From NCBI RefSeq assembly GCF_013340305.1, contig NZ_BLVP01000002.1, positions 124,001 through 188,000 on the forward strand: DNA of 64,000 nucleotides, read 5' to 3'. The number at the start of each line of letters is the position of its first letter. Within the stretch, counting starts at the first letter, position 1. Below are positions 54,271-63,930 of this stretch, piece after piece. A model generated the notes under the pieces. It was not told the DNA's origin and did no database searches. It saw nothing but the letters and a program-made list of their open reading frames with translations. The DNA comes from Desulfovibrio psychrotolerans. GTDB taxonomy: Bacteria; Desulfobacterota; Desulfovibrionia; Desulfovibrionales; Desulfovibrionaceae. The translations under genes were made by a program, and so were the position numbers.

Positions 54271-56046
54271 ATGGGCATACAGACGTGGACATACATTATG
54301 GTGGGCGTGACCTTTGCCCTGTATATGGGCATTGCCTGGGCAAGCCGCGTGCGAGACACCAAGGGGTTTTACGTGGCAGGCGGCGGGGTGCCGCCGCTGG
54401 CAAACGGCATGGCAACCGCCGCGGACTGGATGAGCGCCGCCTCGTTTCTGGGCATGGCGGGGCTTATCTCGTTTTACGGGTACGCGGGCTGCATGTATCT
54501 GATGGGCTGGACAGGCGGGTATGTGTTGCTGGCGTTGCTCCTTGCGCCCTATCTGCGCAAGTTCGGCAAGTTTACGGTGCCGGATTTTGTGGGCGACCGC
54601 TACTACTCCGGCACGGCGCGGCTGGTGGCGCTGGTGTGCGCGGTGTTTGTCTCGCTTACCTATGTGGCGGGGCAGATGCGCGGGGTGGGCATTGTGTTCA
54701 GCCGCTTCCTTGAGGTGGACGTGAATACCGGCGTGTTCATAGGCATGGCCATTGTGTTCTTTTACGCCGGAATCGGAGGCATGAAGGGAATAACATGGAC
54801 GCAGGTGGCGCAGTATGTTGTGCTTATCGTGGCGTTTCTTATCCCTGCCGTGGCCATTTCGATGAAGATAACAGGTGTTGCCGTGCCGCAGATAGGCTTT
54901 GGTTCCACCATTGCCGCCGGGCCGGATGCGGGCGTGTATATTCTTGAAAAACTTGACCTCATTGCCACTGATCTGGGGTTTGCCTCGTACACCACAGCTT
55001 TCGGGCCCGGAAGCAAGAGCATGATTGACGTGTTTGCCATTACCATGGCGCTGATGGTGGGCACCGCAGGGCTGCCCCACGTGATCGTGCGGTTTTACAC
55101 GGTGCCGACGGTGCGCGGTGCCCGGCTTTCTGCCGTGTACGCCATTCTGTTCATCGCCATTCTGTATACCACGGCACCGGCCATAGCCGCCTTTGCCCGG
55201 TATATCCTGATCAATTCGCTTAACGACGTGGCGTATACGCAGGCTCCTTCATGGTTCAAGAACTGGGAGAAGACGGGGCTTATCGCATGGCAGGACAAGA
55301 ACGGGGACGGCATTGTGCAGTACAGGGCCGGTTCGCCGTTTAATGGCAAGCCTGCCTTTACCGGCGAGCTTGGCCCGGACGGGCAGCGGCTGGTGAAGAA
55401 CACGCCGCTGGACGGCCCCAACGAGCTGTTTGTGGACCATGACATCATTGTGCTGGCCAACCCGGAAATAGCCAATCTGCCGCCGTGGGTTATCGCCCTT
55501 GTGGCGGCGGGCGGTCTGGCTGCGGCGCTTTCCACTGCCTCCGGCCTGCTGCTGGTTATTGCCTCCAGCATTTCCCACGACCTGTATTACCGTATGATCA
55601 ACAGGCAGGCCTCGGAAAAGCAGCGGCTGCTCCTCGGGCGCATTATGATAGGCGTGGCGGTGTGTGTGGCCGGATACTTCGGCATCAATCCGCCCGGATT
55701 TGTGGCGCAGGTGGTGGCACTTGCCTTCGGGCTTGCGGCGTCATCGTTCTTCCCCACGCTGGTGCTCGGCATCTTCTGGAAGCGCGCCACCCGTGAAGGA
55801 GCCATTGCCGGCATGACCAGCGGCATAGGATTTACCATGCTCTACATCGTACAGACCAAGTTCATGGGCATGGCCCCGTGGTTTATGGGCATCAGCCCGG
55901 AAGGCATAGGCACTGTGGGCATGCTGGTCAATTTTGTGGTATGTATAGCGGTGAGCCACATGACCGCGCCGCCTCCGCAGTCGGTGCAGGATATGGTGGA
56001 ATCCATACGCATACCGCGTGGTGCGGCGGCGGCCATTGATCACTAG
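54271..56046 (+). CDS. sodium:solute symporter, VC_2705 family large subunit
   Basis: 591 residues with about 13 membrane segments. Conserved blocks are SRVRDTKGFYVAGGGVPPL, GMATAADWMSAASFLGMAGL and the LAAALSTASGLLLVIASSIS segment of this SSS subfamily. It imports an organic anion, often acetate or a similar monocarboxylate, with sodium. The pairing with DUF4212 and the downstream cNMP/CBS/nucleotidyltransferase gene is the standard arrangement for this transporter class. The exact substrate is not certain. Confidence 0.93.
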   Translation: MGIQTWTYIMVGVTFALYMGIAWASRVRDTKGFYVAGGGVPPLANGMATAADWMSAASFLGMAGLISFYGYAGCMYLMGWTGGYVLLALLLAPYLRKFGKFTVPDFVGDRYYSGTARLVALVCAVFVSLTYVAGQMRGVGIVFSRFLEVDVNTGVFIGMAIVFFYAGIGGMKGITWTQVAQYVVLIVAFLIPAVAISMKITGVAVPQIGFGSTIAAGPDAGVYILEKLDLIATDLGFASYTTAFGPGSKSMIDVFAITMALMVGTAGLPHVIVRFYTVPTVRGARLSAVYAILFIAILYTTAPAIAAFARYILINSLNDVAYTQAPSWFKNWEKTGLIAWQDKNGDGIVQYRAGSPFNGKPAFTGELGPDGQRLVKNTPLDGPNELFVDHDIIVLANPEIANLPPWVIALVAAGGLAAALSTASGLLLVIASSISHDLYYRMINRQASEKQRLLLGRIMIGVAVCVAGYFGINPPGFVAQVVALAFGLAASSFFPTLVLGIFWKRATREGAIAGMTSGIGFTMLYIVQTKFMGMAPWFMGISPEGIGTVGMLVNFVVCIAVSHMTAPPPQSVQDMVESIRIPRGAAAAIDH

Positions 56047-56280
56047 GGTCACCGGGGAATGAAGACGGCAGTACCGCCCGGTTTCCGTGGCGACCGCGTA
56101 GACCGTGGCTGCCAAGGCTGGCGGGGGCAGTGAGATACCGAAGATACGATACCCGCAGTACCGAAAGAGCGTGTCCCGTGCCTTGTGCACTCCCAAACCG
56201 GGCAGGGGCGGATTGTATCCGCCCCTGCCGAACGGGATGCCGCAGACGGTGCAGGCCGCGCAGATGGCAAGGAGAAAACC

Positions 56281-58467
56281 ATGACCGACCCTTCCCGGCA
56301 GCCGCAGCTTGCTCTGGATTTTCTGCGTGCCACCCTGCCGTTCAGCGAGCTTGCGCCGGATGTGCTGGAGTGGCTGGCCAAGGCGTGTTCCGTGGACTTT
56401 ATGCCCGCCGGAACACGCCTTTTTGAGCGCGGGCGGACAAGGCCGGACAGGCTGTGGCTGGTGCAGAAGGGGGCGGTAAAGCTCTCCTGCGCCGAAAGCG
56501 CGCCTGAAGCGGGAGGTGGGGGCGATGCCCTGAGCGGTGCGCCGGTGAGTGCCGCATCGGCAAGCGGAGGCGTGCAGGGGGAGGAAACCCTTACGGACGT
56601 TCGCGGCGAGGGTGCTTCCGTGGGGGCGGTGGCGCTGATGGATGGCGGTGCCGCCACGGCGGACGTGGATACGGTGGAAGATACGTTTTTCATCACTGTT
56701 CCGCGTAAGGTGTTTCTGGAACTGGTGGAACGTGAGCAGGTGGTGGCCCAATATTACCTGAAGGGGCTGCCGGAGCGGTTCATATCCAAAGCTTTTTCCG
56801 AAATGCGGGTGCGCTGCGAGGGGCTGGCGGACGAGAAGGGGTTGTATCTCTTTGCCACCCGTGTGGGCGACCTTGTCTCACGCCCGCTGGTGACCATGCC
56901 GCGGAGTGCCTCGCTCAGGCAGGCGGCTGCGCTCATGGTGGAACAGGAGGTCGGGTCGCTGCTTATTCGCGAAGACTGTGAAGGAGGCGGGGAGTCGGCA
57001 ACCGGTATGGTTCCGGAGGATGCGGCGTATGACTGTGCTGGGTATTCCGGCGGGTCGCTGCTGGGGGGGGATGATTACCGGGAAGAATTGCGGGAACTTG
57101 GCACATTGGCAGTGCAGGACGAGAGGGTGGAGCCGGGGGAGACTGCGCCGGGGCAAGGCGGTGCGGAGGGGCTGGGCGAGATCATAGGCATTGTCACTGA
57201 TTCGGACCTGCGCAAAGCGGTTGCCATGTGTATGGACTACGCCGCGCCGGTGGGCACCATCATGAATTCCCCCGTGGTGGCGGTGGACGCGGAACGCCCG
57301 TGCTTTGACGCGCTGCTGGAGATGATGCGGCGGCAGATACATCATCTTGCCATAACCCGTGACGGGGAAATTGCCGGGGTTATCACCGCGCACGATATTA
57401 TGGTTATGCAGGGGCGCACGCCCATGTCGCTGTTCCGCGAGATACTGCATCAGCGGACGCTTGCGGGACTGCATCCGCTGGGCGCACGGGTGGTGTATGT
57501 GGCGCGGGGGCTGGTGGAGGAAGGAGCCCGTGCCGGTTCCATTACCCGTATGATAACGGTCTTTAATGACCTTATTCTGGAGAAGGTGCTCTCGCTGCTG
57601 CAACGGGAGCTTGGGCCACCGCCGGTGCCGTTCTGCTGGATGTGCATGGGGAGCGAAGGCAGGCGCGAGCAGACGTTTATGACCGATCAGGACAACGCGC
57701 TGGTAATGCGCGATACGGAAGACCCCGTGGTGCGCCGTGCGGCGGAAGTGTATTTCCGCGCCTTTGCGGAGCGGGCCGTGGAGCATCTGGACGCCTGCGG
57801 ATTCCGCCGCTGCCGGGGGGACATTATGGCGAGCAATCCCCGGTGGAGCATGGATGTAGGGGGCTGGAAGCGGCAGTTTGCCACATGGATACGCAAGCCT
57901 GAGCCGCAGGAGGTGCTGAATGCCTCCATCTTCTTTGATTTTCGTGCCGGGTACGGACGTGCGGATTTTGTGGACAGCCTGTGGGAGCAGGTGCTGGCGG
58001 ACAGCCGGGCCAACGAGATGTTTCAGCGGCAGTTGGCGGCGGATTGTCTGCGCATGCGCCCGCCGCTGAGTTTTTTCCGGAACTTCATAGTGGAAAAAGA
58101 CGGGCAGCACCGCAACACGCTGGACCTGAAAAAGCGCGGCGGGTTGCCGTTTGTGGACTTTGCGCGGGTGATGGCACTGCGGTGCGGACTGCGGGAAACC
58201 AATACGCTGGACCGTTTTCTGGCACTGGAGGCGGGCGGGCATGTTCCGGCGCAACTGGGCAGGGAGGCGCGCGATGCCTACGAGTTTGTCATGCACCTGC
58301 GGCTGGTGCATCAGGTGGAGCAGATTGAGCGCGGCGAACCGCCGGATAACCACATAGACCCCGCGCGGCTGACCGACCTTGAGAAGCAGACGCTTAAGGA
58401 AGCGTTTGCCGTGGCGGTTAAGCTGCAATCGTTTTTGAAGGATGTTTTCCATATGCACATGGCCTGA
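56281..58467 (+). CDS. cNMP-binding/CBS/DUF294 nucleotidyltransferase signalling protein
   Basis: 728 residues from the ATG at 56281 with AAGGAG six bases ahead. An N-terminal cyclic-nucleotide-binding-like domain (about 10-155) holds a long Gly/Ser/Ala insertion. Two CBS repeats (about 200-390) are split by another low-complexity insertion (about 240-300). The DUF294 putative nucleotidyltransferase has GSEGRREQTFMTDQDNALV near residue 455, and the DUF294_C region ends the protein. Such proteins resemble GlnD-type regulators and usually accompany acetate-type symporters. The inserted segments are unlike the family norm. Confidence 0.9.
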   Translation: MTDPSRQPQLALDFLRATLPFSELAPDVLEWLAKACSVDFMPAGTRLFERGRTRPDRLWLVQKGAVKLSCAESAPEAGGGGDALSGAPVSAASASGGVQGEETLTDVRGEGASVGAVALMDGGAATADVDTVEDTFFITVPRKVFLELVEREQVVAQYYLKGLPERFISKAFSEMRVRCEGLADEKGLYLFATRVGDLVSRPLVTMPRSASLRQAAALMVEQEVGSLLIREDCEGGGESATGMVPEDAAYDCAGYSGGSLLGGDDYREELRELGTLAVQDERVEPGETAPGQGGAEGLGEIIGIVTDSDLRKAVAMCMDYAAPVGTIMNSPVVAVDAERPCFDALLEMMRRQIHHLAITRDGEIAGVITAHDIMVMQGRTPMSLFREILHQRTLAGLHPLGARVVYVARGLVEEGARAGSITRMITVFNDLILEKVLSLLQRELGPPPVPFCWMCMGSEGRREQTFMTDQDNALVMRDTEDPVVRRAAEVYFRAFAERAVEHLDACGFRRCRGDIMASNPRWSMDVGGWKRQFATWIRKPEPQEVLNASIFFDFRAGYGRADFVDSLWEQVLADSRANEMFQRQLAADCLRMRPPLSFFRNFIVEKDGQHRNTLDLKKRGGLPFVDFARVMALRCGLRETNTLDRFLALEAGGHVPAQLGREARDAYEFVMHLRLVHQVEQIERGEPPDNHIDPARLTDLEKQTLKEAFAVAVKLQSFLKDVFHMHMA

Positions 58468-58511
58468 CGGGCCGGTGCATACGTTTTGCCATCGGATAAA
58501 GGGGATGAGTC

Positions 58512-59312
58512 ATGATGCCACACGCGACACACACCACAACCGGGAAACCAGCAGCAACCCCGGCCCCCGTAACGCCCCCGGCCGCTCAGGGAATGCGCGA
58601 GCGGTTCCGGCACTGGCTGCACGGGCTGCGGGGCGGAGGACACCCCCTGCTGCGGGAGAATCGGGAGCGGTTTGCATCGTTTGATCAGGATCGTCCGCTG
58701 GAGGACTACACCTTTGTGGTCATGGATACGGAACTGACCGGACTGAATCCGCGTTCGGACGAGATCGTTTCTGTGGGGGCGGTGCGGGTAAGCGGTCTGC
58801 GCATTAACCCTTCGGACATCTTCCATGCCATGGTGCGACCTGGAGGGGCCATGCACAAGCCCGCCACGCTGGTGCACCGCATCACGCCACAGGCGGTGGC
58901 GGACAAGCCGTCCATTGAGGAGGTTCTGCCGGATTTTTTGGAATTTTGCGGGGATGCACTGCTTGTGGGGCACCATGTGGGGCTGGATATGGCGTTTTTG
59001 AACCGTACCACGCAGCGGCACCTGGGCGGGACGCTGCATACCCCGTGCATTGACACCATGCGGCTGGCGCAGGCGTGGGAGCAGGAATGCTGGGAAAATT
59101 CCTTTGATCCGTTCCAGCCGAGTATATCGTACAACCTGCGCGACCTTGCGGACCGTTACGGGCTGCCCCGGTTCCGTGAGCATGATGCGCTGGAGGACGC
59201 CATGCAGGCGGCGTATCTGTTCGTGTATCTGGGGCGCAAGATGCGCGGCGGTTCCATACGCACCCTGCGCGACCTGTTCATGGCAGGGCGCAGTTGGCGG
59301 TGGTATATGTAG
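58512..59312 (+). CDS. DEDDh 3'-5' exonuclease, DnaQ-like
   Basis: 266 residues; ATG seven bases after AAGGGG. The exonuclease fold has the first acidic motif VVMDTELTGLNP near residue 70, the second near VGHHVGLDMAFLN and the third HDALEDAMQAAYLF near residue 226. This type often follows the DUF294/CBS gene in symporter operons, where its role is unclear. A polymerase proofreading role is unlikely given the context. Confidence 0.88.
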   Translation: MMPHATHTTTGKPAATPAPVTPPAAQGMRERFRHWLHGLRGGGHPLLRENRERFASFDQDRPLEDYTFVVMDTELTGLNPRSDEIVSVGAVRVSGLRINPSDIFHAMVRPGGAMHKPATLVHRITPQAVADKPSIEEVLPDFLEFCGDALLVGHHVGLDMAFLNRTTQRHLGGTLHTPCIDTMRLAQAWEQECWENSFDPFQPSISYNLRDLADRYGLPRFREHDALEDAMQAAYLFVYLGRKMRGGSIRTLRDLFMAGRSWRWYM

Positions 59313-59518
59313 GTGGCTGCTTGCCTTTTTTGAATGGTCTGTGGAAAATGGTTTTTCCCACAGGCCGCATGGCGCAGGGGATGCGGTCACAACGGGGTGC
59401 AGGGCGGAATTGACCGCCGCTGCGCTTTCCCGTATGTCGTGCCGAACATGCCGATTTACCCGCGCGGTTGCCGCGCGATGCCGCATACACGAGCATTCCC
59501 AACAGGACGAGCATTTCC

Positions 59519-61264
59519 ATGAGCAACACCCCTTCCTCTCCCTCTTCTTCCTCCGGCACCGGCAGCGCCGCCGCAGGTGCGGATGCCAAAAGCCCGGCCG
59601 GTCTGGACTTTATCCGGACCATTATTGCGGATGACAACGCCACAGGCAAATATCAGGGGCGCGTCCATACGCGTTTTCCTCCGGAGCCAAACGGCTACCT
59701 GCATCTGGGGCACGCCAAGTCCATCTGCCTGAACTTCGGCATTGCCGGGGAGCATGAAGGCGGCAAGTGCAACCTGCGCTTTGACGACACCAACCCCGTG
59801 AGGGAAGATGTGGAGTACGTGGATTCCATTCAGGAGGACGTGCGCTGGCTGGGATTTAGCTGGGATGACAGGATGTTTTATGCATCCGACTATTTTGAGC
59901 GCCTGTATCAGCTGGCCGAAAAGCTGATCATGGACGGCAAGGCGTATGTGGATTCCCTTTCCGCAGAGCAGATACGCGAATACCGGGGCACCCTGACCGA
60001 GCCAGGCAAGGAAAGCCCCTACCGCAACCGCCCGGTGGAGGAGAATCTGGACCTGTTCCGCCGCATGCGGGCGGGCGAATTTGCGGACGGTGCCCATGTG
60101 TTGCGTGCCAAGATAGACATGGCATCGCCCAACATGGTGATGCGCGACCCCACCCTGTACCGCATCCGCAAGGCGCACCATCATCGCACCGGCGACGCAT
60201 GGTGCATCTACCCCATGTATGACTACACGCACTGCATCTCGGACTCCATAGAGGGCATTACCCATTCCATCTGCACGCTGGAGTTTGAGAACAACCGCGA
60301 ACTGTACGACTGGACCTTGCAGACGCTGGGACTGTACCGCCCGCAGCAGATTGAGTTTGCACGGCTGAATCTTACCTATACCGTGCTTTCCAAGCGCAAG
60401 CTCATCCAACTGGTGACGGAAGGGCACGTGCGCGGATGGGACGACCCCCGCATGCCCACCCTTTCCGGCGTGCGCAGGCGCGGTTTTCCGCCGGAAGCGT
60501 TGCGGGAGTTCTGCGCCCGCATAGGCATTGCCAAGGCGGATTCCATGGTGGATTACGCGCTGCTGGAGTTCTGCGTGCGCGAAAAGCTGAACGCCGTGAC
60601 GCCCCGTCTTATGGGCGTGGTGGACCCCGTGAAGCTGGTTATTACCAACTACCCGGAAGGGCAGTTTGATACGTTTACCATGCCCCTGCACCCGGAAGAC
60701 GAAAGCTACGGAAACCGCACTATGCGCTTTGGGCGCGAGTTGTGGATTGAGCGCGACGACTTCCGGGAAGAGGCTCCCAAGAAGTTCTTCCGCCTTACGC
60801 CGGGGCAGGAAGTGCGCCTGCGTTACGCCTACTACGTTACCTGCACAGGTGTGGTGAAGGATGCCGAGGGCAACGTGAAGGAAGTGCACTGCACCTACGA
60901 CCCGGAATCCAAGGGTGGTTCCACCGAGGACGGACGCAAGGTGAAGGGCACCCTGCACTGGGTTTCCGTGGCGGATGGTGTGCCTGCGGAAGTTCGCCTG
61001 TATGAGCCGTTGTTCCTGAAGGAGAACCCCAATCAGGTGGAAGAGGGCAAAACCTTCATCGACTATCTGAACCCGGATTCCGAAAAGGTGGTGACCGCCT
61101 ATGTGGAGCCGCATCTCGCCACCTACGGGGCGGGAGAGCGGGTGCAGTTTGAGCGGTTGGGGTATTTTTGCATGGACAAGGATGCCCAGCCCGGAAAGCC
61201 GGTGTTCAACCGCACCGCCACACTGCGCGACAGTTGGGCGCGGGTGGAGAGGAATCAGGGATAG
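59519..61264 (+). CDS. glnS: glutaminyl-tRNA synthetase
   Basis: 581 residues from the ATG at 59519; the first 25 residues are a Ser/Gly/Ala-rich extension beyond the typical start. The HIGH motif is [14 protein letters not shown] and the KMSKS equivalent is VLSKRK. The catalytic core is followed by the two beta-barrel anticodon-binding domains typical of class I GlnRS. It charges tRNA-Gln with glutamine. It lies 206 bp after the exonuclease gene and ends at a bidirectional terminator. Confidence 0.97.
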   Translation: MSNTPSSPSSSSGTGSAAAGADAKSPAGLDFIRTIIADDNATGKYQGRVHTRFPPEPNGYLHLGHAKSICLNFGIAGEHEGGKCNLRFDDTNPVREDVEYVDSIQEDVRWLGFSWDDRMFYASDYFERLYQLAEKLIMDGKAYVDSLSAEQIREYRGTLTEPGKESPYRNRPVEENLDLFRRMRAGEFADGAHVLRAKIDMASPNMVMRDPTLYRIRKAHHHRTGDAWCIYPMYDYTHCISDSIEGITHSICTLEFENNRELYDWTLQTLGLYRPQQIEFARLNLTYTVLSKRKLIQLVTEGHVRGWDDPRMPTLSGVRRRGFPPEALREFCARIGIAKADSMVDYALLEFCVREKLNAVTPRLMGVVDPVKLVITNYPEGQFDTFTMPLHPEDESYGNRTMRFGRELWIERDDFREEAPKKFFRLTPGQEVRLRYAYYVTCTGVVKDAEGNVKEVHCTYDPESKGGSTEDGRKVKGTLHWVSVADGVPAEVRLYEPLFLKENPNQVEEGKTFIDYLNPDSEKVVTAYVEPHLATYGAGERVQFERLGYFCMDKDAQPGKPVFNRTATLRDSWARVERNQG

Positions 61265-61294
61265 CGCCGGGATTCGGCGATGAGCAGAAAAGCA

Positions 61295-61325
61295 AAAGGC
61301 CGTCCGGGATCGGGCGGCCTTTTTT
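61295..61325. terminator. bidirectional terminator between glnS and the PhnA-domain gene
   Basis: aggccgtccg (61297-61306) pairs with cgggcggcct (61311-61320) with one G-U pair, flanked by A-rich sequence on the left and six T on the right, so it can work on both strands. Confidence 0.9.
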
Positions 61326-61331
61326 GCGGCG

Positions 61332-61541
61332 TTACGCCTTTTTGAGGAAGCAGGTCTTGAGGACCAGTGTGGTTTTGCCGGTGCGGCATTCCACCTCTTC
61401 GGGCTTTCCGGTCAGGCGGATGCCCTTCATCACCGTGCCCCGCTTGAGGTTGAGGGAAGACCCCTTCACTTTCAGATCCTTTATGAGCATGACGGAGTCG
61501 CCGTCTTGCAGTGGTGCACCGTTGCTGTCTTTCACATCCAT
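61332..61541 (-). CDS. short PhnA/YjdM C-terminal-domain protein
   Basis: 69 residues from the ATG at 61541; a GTG two codons earlier is another option, and no strong ribosome site is seen. The sequence (VKDSNGAPLQDGDSVMLIKD, then LNLKRGTVMKGIRLTG) is the PhnA_C domain. Full-length PhnA/YjdM has an N-terminal zinc ribbon, which is missing here. Such short forms occur in other bacteria. The name refers to phosphonate use historically, but the function is not known. Confidence 0.8.
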   Translation of the reverse strand: MDVKDSNGAPLQDGDSVMLIKDLKVKGSSLNLKRGTVMKGIRLTGKPEEVECRTGKTTLVLKTCFLKKA

Positions 61542-61950
61542 GTTCACATCCGTAATGAGCCTTTGCGGCTCTATTGCTGTTGGCGGCGGCCGGGGCCTGC
61601 CGCATGCGGTGGTGTCTGTATCCGCGCAACGTAGCACCTTGCCTGCTGCCGTGCAATGCGCGGGGCATGGCCTGAACAGTCTTGGAAGCGCATCCCTGAC
61701 AGGTTGCTGCGGACAGGCCGACAAGAACAGAGAAGCCCTGCCATAACAGGCCGGGAATGCTATCTTTGCCATGGCAGGCGTCCATAACAGGCCGGACATG
61801 CAGGTATGGCCTGAGCAACACCGACAGAGCGCAATGGCAGGGCGCAATGGCAGAACGCAATGGCAGAACGCAATGGCAGGGATTGGCATACGCGGTCCAT
61901 GCGGTGTATGCTCCGGGCCGCACAGCGAAAACTATCATGGAGCATGCCGC
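61542..61950. other. gene-free stretch with short repeats
   Basis: 409 bp between the PhnA-domain gene and the GNAT gene. An 18-bp near-perfect direct repeat beginning cataacaggccgg occurs at 61742 and 61783, and a 13-bp tandem array lies at 61830-61881. No coding frame is credible. Confidence 0.55.
61830..61881. repeat. tandem array of four 13-bp units
   Basis: cgcaatggcag occurs four times at 13-bp spacing (61830, 61843, 61856, 61869) with a two-base linker that is gg or aa. The core aatggca matches the even units of the array at 945-1087. Confidence 0.85.
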
Positions 61951-62433
61951 ATGGAACTGACGCACCGACCATTTCTGGAATCTGACCTGCCTGCCGTGTG
62001 CGCCTTTCCGCGTGACCCGCAGGAGTTGTACTTTATGTTCCCCAAGGCCGTGTATCCGCTCACGCAGGAGCAGTTGCGGGCTGCGGTGGCCGCCCGCGCG
62101 GAGGCCACGGTGGTGCTGGCAGAGGGCGCGGTGGCGGGGTTTGCCAATTTTTATGAATGGGAGATGGGCGGGCGCTGCTCCATGGGGAATGTTATTGTCT
62201 CCCCGGCGGTGCGCGGGCGCGGCGTGGCGCGGTATCTGGTATCGCGCATGGCGGAGACGGCGTTTACGCGGTATGACGCCCGTGAGGTGGCGCTGTGCTG
62301 CTTCAGCACAAACACCCCGGCCCTGTTGCTGTATACGCGGATGGGCTTTACGCCCTATGCCGTGGAGGAGCGGGTGAACTGGGACGGGAGCCGCATTGCC
62401 GCAGTGATGATGCGACTTGCGCGGCAGGGCTGA
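61951..62433 (+). CDS. GNAT-family N-acetyltransferase
   Basis: 160 residues from the ATG at 61951 (GGAG eight bases ahead). Acetyl-CoA motif A is VIVSPAVRGRGVARYLVS near residue 88, and NTPALLLYTRMGF is motif B. The N-terminus THRPFLESDLPAVCAF and the WEMGGRC strand fit small GNATs of the RimI type. The substrate is unknown. It lies between two repeat-bearing gaps. Confidence 0.9.
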   Translation: MELTHRPFLESDLPAVCAFPRDPQELYFMFPKAVYPLTQEQLRAAVAARAEATVVLAEGAVAGFANFYEWEMGGRCSMGNVIVSPAVRGRGVARYLVSRMAETAFTRYDAREVALCCFSTNTPALLLYTRMGFTPYAVEERVNWDGSRIAAVMMRLARQG

Positions 62434-62442
62434 GCCTGACGG

Positions 62443-62520
62443 CAGTGCCGCATTTCGTGTGGGTAGCAGAATGCCGCGCTGTGCGTGAGTGGATGAATGC
62501 CGCGTTGCGTGAGGGTGAAA
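62443..62520. repeat. three degenerate 26-bp tandem units
   Basis: Units begin at 62443, 62469 and 62495 with the related starts cagtgccgcatttcgtgt, gaatgccgcgctgtgcgt and gaatgccgcgttgcgtga. A further isolated gaatgccgcattgc is at 62623. The 26-bp period and the aatgcc core recall the 945-1087 array. Confidence 0.55.
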
Positions 62521-62694
62521 GATGGCGTCTTTTATGTATATGCCATGCAGAATGCCAGATAGCATATGAGGCGCAGCACAGCGCTGAATGCAAAGAATGA
62601 TGTCTATTTTTATGAAGATATATGAATGCCGCATTGCACCGGAACGGCATGGATTGCAATTACTATAAACGGGCAACCGCACAGGAAGGATTGT

Positions 62695-63930
62695 ATGGAC
62701 GGTTTTACCTTTTGCGCACCCACCAAGGTGGTGTTCGGGCGCGATACCATTCCCTCGGTGGGCGGGCACATTGCCGAACATGGTGTGAGCCGCGTGTTGC
62801 TGGTGTTTGGCGGCGGTTCGGTGCGACGCAACGGGGTGTATGACGCGGTGACGGCATCGTTGCAGGCGGCAGGCGTGGCGTGGGAAGAGTTCTGGGGGGT
62901 GCAGCCCAACCCGTCGCTGGCGCAGGTGGAGGCGGGGGTGGACAAGGCCCGCGCCTATGGGGCGCAGGGGGTTCTGGCGGTGGGCGGCGGCAGCGTTATC
63001 GACTGCGGAAAGGCCATTGCGGCTGGATGTTTTCTGGACGATTACTGGACGTATGTGGAAACGCGCAAGCTGCTGCAAAAGGCTTTGCCCGTGTTTACGG
63101 TGCTCACGCTTTCCGGCACGGGCACGGAGATGAACGAGAAGGCTGTGATCACCAACGAGCCTGAGGCCAAGAAGTGGTCGGTGAGCGGATTGTGCATTTG
63201 CCCGCGTGTGACAATCATAGACCCGCAGGTGCAGGCGGATGTGCCGTGGCACCTGACCATGACGGGTGGCATAGATGCCATGACGCACGTGATGGAGAAT
63301 TATTTTCGCGGCAGGCTGGCGGATGCGGCAACGGGGTTTTTCCATGAGGAGACAACGTTGCAACTGAACGAGGGGCTGCTGCGCGGCATTGTGCAGTCGC
63401 TGAACGTGTTGCAGCGCGACCCGGCACATTACGGGGCGCGTGCAAGCCTTGCGTGGGCTGCCTGCTGGGGGTTGAACGGACTTACCGTGGCCGGGCTTTC
63501 CGGCGGCGACTGGACATCGCACGCGTTGGAGCATGCGCTCAGCGGGCGGTATCCGCATATTCCGCATGGCGCGGGGCTGGCGGTGCTGTTTCCTTCATGG
63601 ATGGAAGAGGTGTGCGATGTGGCCCCTGCGGTGTTTGCCCGGTTTGCCCGCACGGTGTGGGGTGTGGGGCAGTCCGGCGGCGAGGCCGCAGGCGTTGCGG
63701 GGGCCATGGACGCGGACCCGCAGGCGATGCGTGCCCTTGCCCGCGAGGGAGTGGCCGCCACCCGCAGGGCCTTTGCCGCGTGGGGAGCACCTGCTGATCT
63801 TTCCCACTGGGGCGTGACCGCGGAGGATGTGCCGGAGATGGTGCGCAACGCCTTTGGTTATCGCGCTCTGGGCAGGCTGGTGCCGCTGAACGAGGAGCAG
63901 GTGACGCGTATATTTATGCGGGTGCTGTAG
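62695..63930 (+). CDS. iron-containing alcohol dehydrogenase
   Basis: 411 residues from the ATG at 62695 (AGGAAGG five bases ahead). The NAD(P)-binding start is FGGGSVRRNG with VLAVGGGSVIDCGKAIA; the metal ligands are in DAMTHVMENYF, HALEHALSG and PHIPHGAGLAVLFP. It is closest in pattern to the BdhA/YqhD-like butanol or aldehyde reductases. It reduces aldehydes to alcohols or the reverse. The gene end overlaps the convergent gene at the window edge by 17 bases. Confidence 0.94.
   Translation: MDGFTFCAPTKVVFGRDTIPSVGGHIAEHGVSRVLLVFGGGSVRRNGVYDAVTASLQAAGVAWEEFWGVQPNPSLAQVEAGVDKARAYGAQGVLAVGGGSVIDCGKAIAAGCFLDDYWTYVETRKLLQKALPVFTVLTLSGTGTEMNEKAVITNEPEAKKWSVSGLCICPRVTIIDPQVQADVPWHLTMTGGIDAMTHVMENYFRGRLADAATGFFHEETTLQLNEGLLRGIVQSLNVLQRDPAHYGARASLAWAACWGLNGLTVAGLSGGDWTSHALEHALSGRYPHIPHGAGLAVLFPSWMEEVCDVAPAVFARFARTVWGVGQSGGEAAGVAGAMDADPQAMRALAREGVAATRRAFAAWGAPADLSHWGVTAEDVPEMVRNAFGYRALGRLVPLNEEQVTRIFMRVL

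Noticed and set aside
59339-59363. Terminator after the exonuclease gene
   Set aside because: ctgtgg...cccacag can pair with a bulge, but no T-run follows on the plus strand, so it is only a weak hairpin.
59456-61114. A 552-residue minus-strand frame opposite glnS
   Set aside because: The glnS motifs on the plus strand are unambiguous; this frame is a shadow caused by high third-position GC.
61332-61889. A 185-residue version of the PhnA-domain protein
   Set aside because: The first 116 residues have no family similarity and run into the repeat region; only the last 69 match PhnA.
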